Assembly (NCBI GenBank): GCA_025928125.1
Contig: JAICKD010000237.1
Coordinates: 1-5,971, forward strand
Source: Ktedonobacterales bacterium
Lineage (GTDB): Bacteria > Chloroflexota > Ktedonobacteria > Ktedonobacterales > JADMIN01
Direction: 5' to 3'
Length of the DNA stretch: 5,971 nt
Shown here: positions 1 to 5,405 of the stretch, piece by piece
Layout of the letters: every line of letters begins with the position of its first letter
Numbering within the stretch: position 1 is the first letter of the stretch
Translations under genes and position numbers: made by a program
The notes under the pieces: generated by a model
What the model saw: only the letters and a program-made list of their open reading frames with translations
Told to the model about the DNA's origin: nothing
Databases searched by the model: none

Positions 1-303
1 CTTGCCGAGGACAGGCCAACGCTGCGGGCGGTCAATCCCCGCACCTGGATCGAGCAGACGAACTATCGCGAGCTGGAGTTCCGGTTCTCGTTACAGGCCT
101 TTGCCGCGCAACGTGCCGAGCTATTGGCCGTGCTGAAGCCGTTGTCCCCCGATGGCTGGGCGCGCTCGGCCATCGTCACTGGGGCGGGAAAGCCCTTGAC
201 GCTGACCGTGCTGTCCTATGCGCAGCGGCTGGCGCGCCACGAACGTCCGCACGTCAAGCAGATCGAGCGCATCGGCGCTACACTCAACCCAGGGCATGAG
301 TAG
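1..303 (+). CDS. DinB-superfamily protein, C-terminal part (5' end outside window)
   Basis: The frame is open from base 1 to a TAG at 301-303, leaving about 100 residues of a gene that begins before the window. The visible part looks like the last helices of a DinB/YfiT-type four-helix bundle. A helix around FRFSLQAFAAQRAELLAVL is followed by the short stretch LSPDGWARSA, typical of these proteins. The last helix carries ARHERPHVKQIER, whose two histidines spaced H-x3-H match the usual C-terminal metal ligands of the fold. Family members are soluble metal-binding proteins, some of them thiol-dependent transferases such as bacillithiol or mycothiol S-transferases. The substrate cannot be told from this fragment. 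A second DinB-like gene starts 23 bp downstream on the same strand, so the two are probably co-transcribed. Family is fairly sure, function unknown. Confidence 0.72.
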   Translation, partial: LAEDRPTLRAVNPRTWIEQTNYRELEFRFSLQAFAAQRAELLAVLKPLSPDGWARSAIVTGAGKPLTLTVLSYAQRLARHERPHVKQIERIGATLNPGHE

Positions 304-316
304 CGCCAATGTCAGT

Positions 317-322
317 AGGAGG
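317..322 (+). promoter_or_regulatory. Ribosome binding site deciding the DinB start
   Basis: AGGAGG is a perfect anti-Shine-Dalgarno match 4 nt before ATG 327. It lies downstream of the alternative ATG at 309, so it rules that longer start out. Confidence 0.8.
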
Positions 323-326
323 ATAC

Positions 327-878
327 ATGGAGACCACGTGGAATACCGCGCTGTGGCCGCAATTTGGCGCGGCTATCGACATGCTCGAAAAGGCTCTGGT
401 AGCCTGCCCCGACGCGCTCTGGCAGGAGCCTCTCTGGCCCGATCCCCCGCCGCCAGAGTTCCCGCCGCAGTTCGCGGAGTTCTGGTATGTAACATTTCAT
501 ACGCTGGTCTGGCTCGACCTGTATCTCTCGGGCGTCCCAGAGGAGGAATTCGCGCCACCGGCTCCCTTTGCCCAGGGCGTGCTCGATTCCCGTGAGGCGC
601 AGCCCGGACAGCCCTACACCAGGGAGGAATTACGCACCTATCTCGCGTCGGTGCGCCAGAAATGCCACTCCACGCTGGCGGCGCTGACGGACGAGCAGGC
701 GCGCCGACCCGTGGAGTATCCCTGGTCAGAAGGGCAGCCCATCAGCTATCTGGAGCTGCTGCTCTACACGATGCGCCACGTCCAGGAGCACGCGGCCCAG
801 CTCTGCCTCTTCCTCGGCCAGCATGGCGTCCCTGGCGCAAAGCTCGACGCGATCCCGCGCGCGACGGACAGCCTCTAA
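327..878 (+). CDS. DinB-superfamily protein
   Basis: This encodes 183 residues, close to the usual 150-180 of the DinB-like family (putative metal-dependent enzymes with a four-helix bundle, cytoplasmic). The histidines expected as metal ligands are visible: H58 in TFHTLVWLDLYL and H151/H155 in MRHVQEHAAQL, the classic H-x3-H of the last conserved helix. The LTDEQARRPVEYPW stretch before that helix also fits the family. I chose ATG at 327 because AGGAGG lies at 317-322, 4 nt upstream; the in-frame ATG at 309 has no such site and would add six residues. The preceding gene is also DinB-like and ends at 303, suggesting a tandem pair in one operon, perhaps an old duplication. Its TAA overlaps the stop codon of the convergent gene. 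The reaction and substrate are unknown; thiol transferase or simple metal-binding roles are both possible. Confidence 0.85.
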   Translation: METTWNTALWPQFGAAIDMLEKALVACPDALWQEPLWPDPPPPEFPPQFAEFWYVTFHTLVWLDLYLSGVPEEEFAPPAPFAQGVLDSREAQPGQPYTREELRTYLASVRQKCHSTLAALTDEQARRPVEYPWSEGQPISYLELLLYTMRHVQEHAAQLCLFLGQHGVPGAKLDAIPRATDSL

Positions 879-2200
879 GCACGCGGAGCCTGCCGCACAC
901 GCCAGCGGCGGATGGCGAAGAACGCCAGCGCGCCCAGCGCCAGCGCCGCCGGGATGGTGAATGGCAGCGAGCCAACCAGCTTGTTGCGCACTGCCGCCAC
1001 GCGCGGGTGAATATCGTCCCATGTGGGCATATGATCCACCACCTGCACCGGTATCGGGTGGACATTGATGGCATCCGTGACCTCGTTGACCCGGACGAGG
1101 ATCGTGCGCGGCGGGCCGTCGTCGGGCATGGTGAATTGCTGGTCTATGCGCCCATCCGCACCGACCGTCACCGTCCCCAGCGCTGGATTGGCCTCTTTGC
1201 CGCAATTTGGCCCATCGACCCAGTTCCCATTCTGCCAGTGGGCATTGCAATACTTGATGGTAAACGTGTCGCCGGGATACCAGTGTTTCCCGCTCACTGT
1301 GAGTGTCATCCCTGGCGTGACCATCGTGCGATCCACCTGGAAGGTAGGCTGAATGGCAGGCGAGAGAAAGAGATCGCCATACTCGGTGAGCGCCCCGAAG
1401 TGCGAGCCGCTGCCCTCCACAACCAGCCAGACGTTGATGTTCCAGCGCAGCCGCGCATCCAGCGGGTAGCCCGTCAGGAAGTTCCCCTGCGCGTCGGTCG
1501 TCACCTGGGTTCGTGTGGCGTAGGGTTGCTCCCGCAGGGTAGTCGGGTCGCCAGTCATAAGGGTGAGCGTGAGCGGCTCGTGCGCCTCCCAGCCTGACCC
1601 CGAGACGGTGACTGACGAACCAACCGTTGCGCCATCGGGCCAGTGGACATCATGTATCGCAACCGTAGGCGCGGGAAGATACTTGAACGCCATAGGCGCG
1701 CTCACCTCGCCGTGATCGGACACCAGCACGAAGAAGGCCGTTGTGCCACCTGATGCGTCGAAACTGTAATCCGTGTTATCACGGCTATACATGTCCACGC
1801 AGAAGAACGATGGCGCGTCGAGCGACGAGAGCGTAATCGCTCCATCGCGCCCAACCGTACCCTTCGCGAGATCGGGGATGAAAGTATACATTTCGCCTGT
1901 CTTTGGGTCGCGTGCGTCGAGGTGGAGCGCCACATGAGCGCCGGGACGCCAACCGTGGGTTGTCACCGTGAGATCCGTGCCAACGGGGCCTTCGGTGCGG
2001 TTGAGGTGAATCGCGGGCCGTGTGGGCGCGTGCTCATCCGGCAATGGATTCGGACACCACGGCACACCCGACGCATGAGCGGCTGGCGCCCGCCCAGCGA
2101 ACCACGCGAGCGCCAACAGGCAAAGCATCGCGCTGGGGCAGATGACCCGCAGTATCGCCTGGAAAATCCGCACAGGGGAAGACTGGCCACTCACCATCAT
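875..2200 (-). CDS. Membrane-anchored surface protein with three Ig/IPT-like repeats
   Basis: The product has 441 residues. Residues 1-43 form a signal peptide: a basic start (PVRIF), a hydrophobic core (AMLCLLALAWFAG), then an AHA-S cleavage-like site. Three beta-rich repeats follow at about 64-175, 178-275 and 285-388. Each opens with a similar motif: GTDLTVTTHGWRPGAHV, GSSVTVSGSGWEAHEPL and PGMTLTVSGKHWYPGDTF, which resembles bacterial IPT/TIG or other Ig-like domains. Residues 407-430 form a hydrophobic helix followed by RRWRVRQ, a stop-transfer anchor, so most of the protein should sit outside the cell. Four cysteines (49, 134, 318, 333) in the outer part could form disulfides. ATG 2200 is preferred: an AAGGA at 2209-2213 is 8 nt upstream, too close to the GTG at 2206. 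No enzymatic motif is visible. Adhesion, sensing or envelope roles are possible, and the exact function is unknown. Confidence 0.85.
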   Translation of the reverse strand: MMVSGQSSPVRIFQAILRVICPSAMLCLLALAWFAGRAPAAHASGVPWCPNPLPDEHAPTRPAIHLNRTEGPVGTDLTVTTHGWRPGAHVALHLDARDPKTGEMYTFIPDLAKGTVGRDGAITLSSLDAPSFFCVDMYSRDNTDYSFDASGGTTAFFVLVSDHGEVSAPMAFKYLPAPTVAIHDVHWPDGATVGSSVTVSGSGWEAHEPLTLTLMTGDPTTLREQPYATRTQVTTDAQGNFLTGYPLDARLRWNINVWLVVEGSGSHFGALTEYGDLFLSPAIQPTFQVDRTMVTPGMTLTVSGKHWYPGDTFTIKYCNAHWQNGNWVDGPNCGKEANPALGTVTVGADGRIDQQFTMPDDGPPRTILVRVNEVTDAINVHPIPVQVVDHMPTWDDIHPRVAAVRNKLVGSLPFTIPAALALGALAFFAIRRWRVRQAPRA

Positions 2201-2208
2201 TACCACTA

Positions 2209-2213
2209 TCCTT
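2209..2213 (-). promoter_or_regulatory. Ribosome binding site of the surface-protein gene
   Basis: Read on the minus strand, AAGGA stands 8 nt before ATG 2200 but only 2 nt before the in-frame GTG at 2206. It therefore supports the ATG as the start. Confidence 0.6.
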
Positions 2214-2225
2214 GGTCGCCGAACA

Positions 2226-2248
2226 CGTCTTCATTGCTTATGAAGACG
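2226..2248 (-). promoter_or_regulatory. Perfect 9-bp inverted repeat, candidate operator or 5'-UTR hairpin
   Basis: CGTCTTCAT at 2226-2234 and ATGAAGACG at 2240-2248 are exact inverted repeats around a 5-bp centre (TGCTT). The site ends 25 bp before the start of the surface-protein gene. On the minus strand, a TTGATT at 2258-2263 could be a -35 box and CATAAG at 2237-2242 a weak -10 box, with a short 15-bp spacer. If that promoter is real, the repeat covers its -10 and start region, as a repressor operator would. A stem-loop in the leader RNA is the alternative. The symmetry is directly seen; its use is inferred. Confidence 0.5.
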
Positions 2249-2273
2249 GAATCGCGCAATCAAGTGTGCTAGA

Positions 2274-2379
2274 GGGCTAGCGCTAGCGCTAGCCCCTCAG
2301 GGCTGTAACCCGCGCAGGCGGGTTTTGTGGCGGAGCGAGCGCAGCAAAGCGAGGCCGTTCCGGCGCGGGTTTAACCGCC
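2274..2379. repeat. Dense palindromic intergenic element (candidate dispersed REP/MITE-like repeat)
   Basis: This stretch holds nested symmetry and no plausible gene. It begins with a perfect 22-bp palindrome (2274-2295) whose core is three tandem GCTAGC units. A hairpin AACCCGC-GCAG-GCGGGTT follows at 2307-2324. A purine-rich stretch at 2329-2353 repeats AGCGAG (2334-2339, 2348-2353). A small GCCG-TTC-CGGC stem lies at 2354-2364. GCGCGGGTT at 2363-2371 is an exact inverse of AACCCGCGC at 2307-2315, so a long-range stem would compete with the short hairpin. The last part, GCGG-GTTTAA-CCGC, can fold again (2365-2378). This architecture resembles dispersed palindromic elements found between bacterial genes. 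Only one copy is in the window, so its repeat nature is inference. It lies between two minus-strand genes and might also separate their transcripts. Confidence 0.5.
2307..2326 (+). terminator. Terminator-like hairpin with T tract, facing +
   Basis: A 7-bp perfect stem (AACCCGC/GCGGGTT) with a GCAG loop runs into TTTT at 2323-2326, partly inside the stem. That is the form of an intrinsic terminator on the plus strand, but no plus-strand gene ends nearby. On the minus strand the same hairpin lacks a following T tract, so it would be only a weak end for the gene stopping at 2388. It may simply be part of the surrounding palindromic element. Confidence 0.35.
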
Positions 2380-2387
2380 AGCCATCC

Positions 2388-3122
2388 TCACTCGCCGGGC
2401 TTCTTCATCCAGTCGTACGTACGCCCCATCTCGAAGGACGAAGTCGGGTCGTGCGCCCCTGTGGAAGCGCTGCCGATGGCGCCGATGGCGTCTGCCGACG
2501 AGGCGGGCGCGTGCGGCGCGGAGGGCGACGATGGTGTCGCGGGCAGGGCGGGCAGCACGGTATCGCCGACGCTGACACTATTGAGCGGCAGCGCCTCCTC
2601 CCATGGCTCGTCATCCTGCGGGGCGCGCTCCGGCGGCGCATCGGCGTCTCCGTCGTCTGCGGACTCGTCATCGGTCGCGGCGTCATCATCTGGCGCGGAC
2701 GCCCAGGGTGGCGACTCTGGCTGCTGCGCATCGGACGCGCTATTGGGCGGCGGCCAGGTATAGCCCTCTGGCAGGGGGACCCAGACCAGCAACTCGCCCT
2801 CGGGGCCGCGATAGACCGTCGGGCGACGTGCCGCAGGCGTGCGGGTGGCGATAGCAACGGCGCAGTTCTCCTCGGCGTGGACCACCTCCAGCAGCTCGTA
2901 CGTCCGCCGGATGCGCAGAGCGGGTGGCTGTGTCTCCGAGGAGGCGTCGGGCGCGAACAGATCGTGCAGATCGCGAATGCCCGTCCCCACCACCAGCAGG
3001 CGCAGTCCCACTGCGACGCCATCCCGGCTGCCACGATTGATCAGCACCCAGCCATCTTCGTTGACATGGATGACATCGGCGGGCCAGGGCGCGCTGGCGG
3101 TGGCGGGCTGACTCGTGCTCAC
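2388..3122 (-). CDS. Unknown protein with FlgT-C-like N-terminal region and acidic disordered linker
   Basis: I do not recognise a named gene. The product has 244 residues, no signal peptide and no membrane helix. Residues about 15-95 look like a small beta-barrel: WVLINRGSRDGVAVGLRLLVVG, then after a variable loop RRTYELLEVVHAEENCAVAIA. This order (IN-GS-DGV-x-G, then E-V-x(n)-AVA) resembles the FlgT C-terminal domain seen in envelope-related proteins; the match is by eye only. Residues 125-178 are rich in Pro, Asp and Glu (about 144-176 is strongly acidic) and are probably disordered. A short motif, NSVSVGDTVLPALP (181-194), and an aromatic/basic end, GRTYDWMKKPGE, follow an Ala/Ser-rich stretch. 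The GTG start shares GTGA with the stop of the upstream GrpB-family gene, so the two are translationally coupled. The cellular role is unknown. Confidence 0.75.
   Translation of the reverse strand: MSTSQPATASAPWPADVIHVNEDGWVLINRGSRDGVAVGLRLLVVGTGIRDLHDLFAPDASSETQPPALRIRRTYELLEVVHAEENCAVAIATRTPAARRPTVYRGPEGELLVWVPLPEGYTWPPPNSASDAQQPESPPWASAPDDDAATDDESADDGDADAPPERAPQDDEPWEEALPLNSVSVGDTVLPALPATPSSPSAPHAPASSADAIGAIGSASTGAHDPTSSFEMGRTYDWMKKPGE
3119..3122 (-). other. GTGA stop/start overlap, translational coupling
   Basis: On the minus strand the bases GTGA contain the GTG start of the downstream unknown gene and the TGA stop of the GrpB-family gene. No strong Shine-Dalgarno sequence precedes the GTG, so reinitiation by ribosomes ending the upstream gene is the likely mode of translation. 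Confidence 0.75.
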
Positions 3123-3688
3123 TTGGGCAAATGTCTTTCTACTCGAGCGTTCTGGGAATAATTGCTGGAGGCCACGGCCGTGGAACGGGCGCGATTCACC
3201 ACCGACCGGATGTAGGAGCCTTTGGCGTCGGTATAGGCGGTGCGGTTGGCGGCGTGCTGTGCGGCGAGGGAGCGCTTGAGGGTAAAGTATTCGGCGGCGG
3301 TGTCGGTGTGGAGTCGGAGGAAATCGCGGAAGAGGAGCTTCTCGTTCCAGAAGGCGCTCCCATACTCGGTGATATGCAGGTGGCGCGTGCTCGGCCCCCA
3401 GACGCCGTGGCAGAAGAAACAGCTATCGGTGAAGTCGGCGCGGTCAACATGCTCATAGCCGAGGCGGCGCAGTGGCTCGGTACAGGCTGGGAGATCATGT
3501 TCCAGGGAGTGTACGGCCACCATGATATCGATGATCGGCTTCGCGCCCAGGCCCGGCACCGCCGTGCTGCCAATATGCTCGATGGCGACGACGCGCTTGC
3601 CCAGGGCGTGCAGAATACGGTTTTTCTCGTATTCGTAGCGCTCGGGCCAGTGGGGATCGTACTCGGCGAGAACGACTGTTGCGCTCAC
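3119..3688 (-). CDS. GrpB family (UPF0157) nucleotidyltransferase-fold protein
   Basis: The product of 189 residues matches the GrpB/UPF0157 family in length and motifs. LAEYDPHWPERYEYE lies at 7-21. The hallmark EHIGSTAVPGLGAKPIIDI at 37-55 contains the GS and D-x-D-like region of a nucleotidyltransferase fold. RHLHI is at 102-106, followed by LLFRDFLR (118-125) and a Y-x(3)-K helix (134-138). Family members are soluble and often annotated as GrpB; the biochemical activity is not well established, and the fold suggests nucleotide transfer. GTG 3688 is chosen as the start because GGGAGG (3695-3700) lies 6 nt upstream. A longer TTG start at 3709 would place that site inside the gene. The last roughly 20 residues (ASSNYSQNARVERHLPK) are beyond the usual conserved core. 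The gene overlaps the next one by 4 bp, indicating an operon. Confidence 0.9.
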   Translation of the reverse strand: MSATVVLAEYDPHWPERYEYEKNRILHALGKRVVAIEHIGSTAVPGLGAKPIIDIMVAVHSLEHDLPACTEPLRRLGYEHVDRADFTDSCFFCHGVWGPSTRHLHITEYGSAFWNEKLLFRDFLRLHTDTAAEYFTLKRSLAAQHAANRTAYTDAKGSYIRSVVNRARSTAVASSNYSQNARVERHLPK

Positions 3689-3694
3689 CGTCTT

Positions 3695-3700
3695 CCTCCC
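3695..3700 (-). promoter_or_regulatory. Ribosome binding site deciding the GrpB-family start
   Basis: Minus-strand GGGAGG sits 6 nt before GTG 3688, an ideal spacing. This favours a protein beginning MSATVVLAEYDP over the longer TTG-initiated frame. Confidence 0.8.
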
Positions 3701-3753
3701 TTCCAGCAATCATCCTCTACGAGTTACTACGGATCATCCATGAAGCGTGTTGG

Positions 3754-3771
3754 TCACTACTTTATCACAAC
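3754..3771 (-). promoter_or_regulatory. Possible promoter of the GrpB operon with flanking direct repeats
   Basis: TCACTAC (3754-3760) and TCACAAC (3765-3771) are near-identical direct repeats with an 11-bp period, about one helical turn. Between them, read on the minus strand, lies TGTGATAAA, which resembles an extended -10 box (TGn plus GATAAA). No good -35 is seen. A third similar heptamer, TTACTAC, is at 3724-3730. Direct repeats at one-turn spacing are a common form of activator site, but the sequence is short and chance is not excluded. Confidence 0.25.
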
Positions 3772-3805
3772 TCCGCACGATCAAACATCCAGTCTCGGTG
3801 TCCGT

Positions 3806-3834
3806 GGGACGTTATGGCCCTCGCGAGCTACAAT
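3806..3834 (+). promoter_or_regulatory. Candidate promoter of the HAD hydrolase gene
   Basis: TACAAT at 3829-3834 is a good -10 hexamer (5 of 6 consensus bases). A weak -35 (GGGACG, 3806-3811) lies 17 bp upstream. Transcription would begin near 3841, giving a leader of about 50 nt before the GTG at 3894. No -10 of similar quality is visible elsewhere in this divergent region. Confidence 0.4.
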
Positions 3835-3893
3835 AGACAGGCGCACGATACGGATAGATGTAAGCATGAAGCGCGCCATAGGAAGGTCTGCTG

Positions 3894-4577
3894 GTGTCCG
3901 CAACCCTCTTCTTCGACCTCGATAACACGCTCTGCCGCCCGCGCGCGCCGTTTCTTTCGATATTCCTCGAAAGCTGCGCGCCGCTGGTAGATTCTCCTTT
4001 AGTAGACACCACGAAGCTCCTGCGCGCCTGGGGCGAAGCGCTCGAAGCGCCGGGCCATTCCACAACCGCCGGATGCCTGGCGCGCGCGCTGGCGGCCTGT
4101 GGCGCTCCCGCCCCCAAACGAGTGGTCGCGTCGTGCGCGCGTTCACTCGCCGCCGCCTGGGCCGCGACGCAGGAGCTTGCTCCCGGAGCGGAATCGACGC
4201 TGGCATATCTCGCCGAGCGGCATCCGCTGGGGATCATCACCAACGGGCCGAGCGACGCGCAGCATGCGGTCATCGCGGCGCTCCAGCTCGAACGCTTCTT
4301 CCGCTGGCGCATCGTCTCGGGCGACACAACGGTCGGGATACGCAAGCCCCAGCGGGGCATCTTCGAGCTGGCATGCGACATCTCCGCGAGCCAGCCAGAG
4401 CATACGTGGTACATCGGCGATTCGCTCGTCAACGATATCGCTGGGGCGGCAGGCGCCGGATGGCGTACCTGCTGGATCAGCGCGGCAGAAGAACACCTCG
4501 CGGCGGGACTACCCGCGCCAGACGCGCGCATCACCCGCCTCGACGAGCTACCCAAGATCATCGGCCAATTCGAGTAA
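3894..4577 (+). CDS. HAD-superfamily hydrolase (phosphatase-like)
   Basis: The product of 227 residues has all four haloacid dehalogenase motifs. Motif I is FFDLDNTL, with nucleophile D8 and acid/base D10. Motif II is ITNG, with T116. Motif III is K151 in RKPQRGIF. Motif IV is GDSLVNDI, with D176 and the metal ligand D181. The region between motifs I and II (about 15-95) is helical, a C1-type cap as in phosphoglycolate phosphatase and YjjG-like nucleotidases. These enzymes hydrolyse small phosphate esters through a phospho-aspartate with Mg2+ in the cytoplasm; the substrate is not predictable here. GTG 3894 is supported by GGAAGG (3881-3886) 7 nt upstream and places motif I at the normal distance from the N-terminus. 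The gene faces the convergent metallophosphoesterase, and only 6 bp separate their stop codons. Confidence 0.92.
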   Translation: MSATLFFDLDNTLCRPRAPFLSIFLESCAPLVDSPLVDTTKLLRAWGEALEAPGHSTTAGCLARALAACGAPAPKRVVASCARSLAAAWAATQELAPGAESTLAYLAERHPLGIITNGPSDAQHAVIAALQLERFFRWRIVSGDTTVGIRKPQRGIFELACDISASQPEHTWYIGDSLVNDIAGAAGAGWRTCWISAAEEHLAAGLPAPDARITRLDELPKIIGQFE

Positions 4578-4583
4578 CGACGT

Positions 4584-5318
4584 TTAGAGACCGTATTCAT
4601 GCAACACTCGCTCCGCATCGGGATGCCCGCTGGTTGCCAGCGCCTCGCGTAGCGCCTCCATCGGCAGCGGTATCCTGCGAAACTCCAGGCTTATCGCGCC
4701 ATCCGTCGCGCTGAGTATGGCGTATTCGACCCACGGCTCGCGACGATAGCGCTCCTCGGGAAGCTCATAGTTGCCCACCAGGCCCACGCTGCCGGGGTTG
4801 AAAAAGAACGTCTCGCTCAACTGGCGAATCTGTTGCAGGTGGGTATGGCCGCCAGTCAGAATCGCGGGCGCGTAGGGGTCGAGCACGCGCCGCACCTCCT
4901 CGGAGGGCGTTGACGGCAGCAGAATCTCGTCGAACGATGTGGGCGTGCCGTGAAAGCAGAGCAGCGCGCGCTCCGCCGCGAGCGGAATCGTCACCGTCGG
5001 CGCGAACGCGGCGATGAACGTCTGATCATCGGCTGAGAGCTGCGCCAGCGACCACTGACGAACCCGCTCCATCGTCTCGGTCGTCGGTTCGCCGCCCGTC
5101 TCCACACCGGTCAGCATCCAGGCGTCGGCGTTGCCCATCACCACCGGGCATGCCAGCTCGCGCAACCGCCGCACCGTCGCCGCGGGCTGCGCGCCACCCT
5201 GGATGGCGTCTCCCAGGCAAACGATCTGGTCAACCGAAGCGCGGTCGATATCGGCCAGCGCAACGTCGAGCGCGACACAGTTCCCATGGATGTCGGAAAT
5301 GACGGCGATGCGCGTCAT
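4584..5318 (-). CDS. Calcineurin-like metallophosphoesterase (YfcE/MJ0936-type)
   Basis: The product of 244 residues carries the metallophosphoesterase signatures in order. D9-I-H11 is in VISDIHGN, LGDAIQGG holds D37, GNAD is at 62-65, CFHGTP holds H123, and GGHTH has H158 and H160. The family-typical FNPGSVGL lies at 173-180. These residues bind two metal ions in a soluble phosphodiesterase or phosphatase. The third motif is GNAD where the classic form is GNHD, so the usual histidine is replaced by alanine; variation here is known in YfcE-like relatives. ATG 5318 is chosen because AGGAG (5326-5330) is 7 nt upstream and motif I then begins at residue 6. An in-frame upstream extension to 5393 has no support. 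The substrate (for example a cyclic nucleotide or dinucleotide polyphosphate) cannot be told. It is codirectional with the gene at the right edge, 87 bp apart. Confidence 0.92.
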   Translation of the reverse strand: MTRIAVISDIHGNCVALDVALADIDRASVDQIVCLGDAIQGGAQPAATVRRLRELACPVVMGNADAWMLTGVETGGEPTTETMERVRQWSLAQLSADDQTFIAAFAPTVTIPLAAERALLCFHGTPTSFDEILLPSTPSEEVRRVLDPYAPAILTGGHTHLQQIRQLSETFFFNPGSVGLVGNYELPEERYRREPWVEYAILSATDGAISLEFRRIPLPMEALREALATSGHPDAERVLHEYGL

Positions 5319-5325
5319 GCGATGG

Positions 5326-5330
5326 CTCCT
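5326..5330 (-). promoter_or_regulatory. Ribosome binding site of the metallophosphoesterase gene
   Basis: Minus-strand AGGAG, 7 nt before ATG 5318, fixes the start 25 codons inside the longer open frame. Confidence 0.75.
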
Positions 5331-5405
5331 CTCAGGATGGCGTGATAGCTCGAGGGCGAGACACACCCAGTACTGGAATGTATGACGCCCCAATGTGCAT
5401 GATGC

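Noticed and set aside
356..1211. 13-bp repeat GCCGCAATTTGGC at 356-368 and 1199-1211
   Set aside because: It lies in two unrelated coding regions on different strands and frames, so it is probably chance.
662..1597. Long plus-strand frame (311 codons) across the DinB end and the surface-protein gene
   Set aside because: It is Arg/His/Pro-rich without recognisable motifs and overlaps two well-supported genes. It is a GC-driven shadow frame.
2325..3161. Plus-strand frame of 278 codons opposite the unknown gene
   Set aside because: Low-complexity Gly/Arg translation, no ribosome site, and antisense to a gene coupled to a clear GrpB operon.
3689..3709. TTG start for the GrpB-family gene
   Set aside because: It would put the good GGGAGG ribosome site inside the coding region; GTG 3688 has ideal spacing.
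3131..3925. Plus-strand frame of 264 codons opposite the GrpB-family gene
   Set aside because: The minus strand encodes unmistakable GrpB motifs. The plus frame is a shadow that also runs into the HAD start.
3812..4618. Minus-strand frame of 268 codons opposite the HAD gene
   Set aside because: The plus strand has all four HAD motifs. The opposite frame is Ser/Ala/Arg-rich with no domain.
5319..5393. 25-codon N-terminal extension of the metallophosphoesterase
   Set aside because: No ribosome site and no family similarity; ATG 5318 has AGGAG at 7 nt and starts just before motif I.
5319..5405. Promoter for the metallophosphoesterase in the 87-bp gap
   Set aside because: No convincing -35/-10 pair was found; the gene may be read through from the upstream gene.
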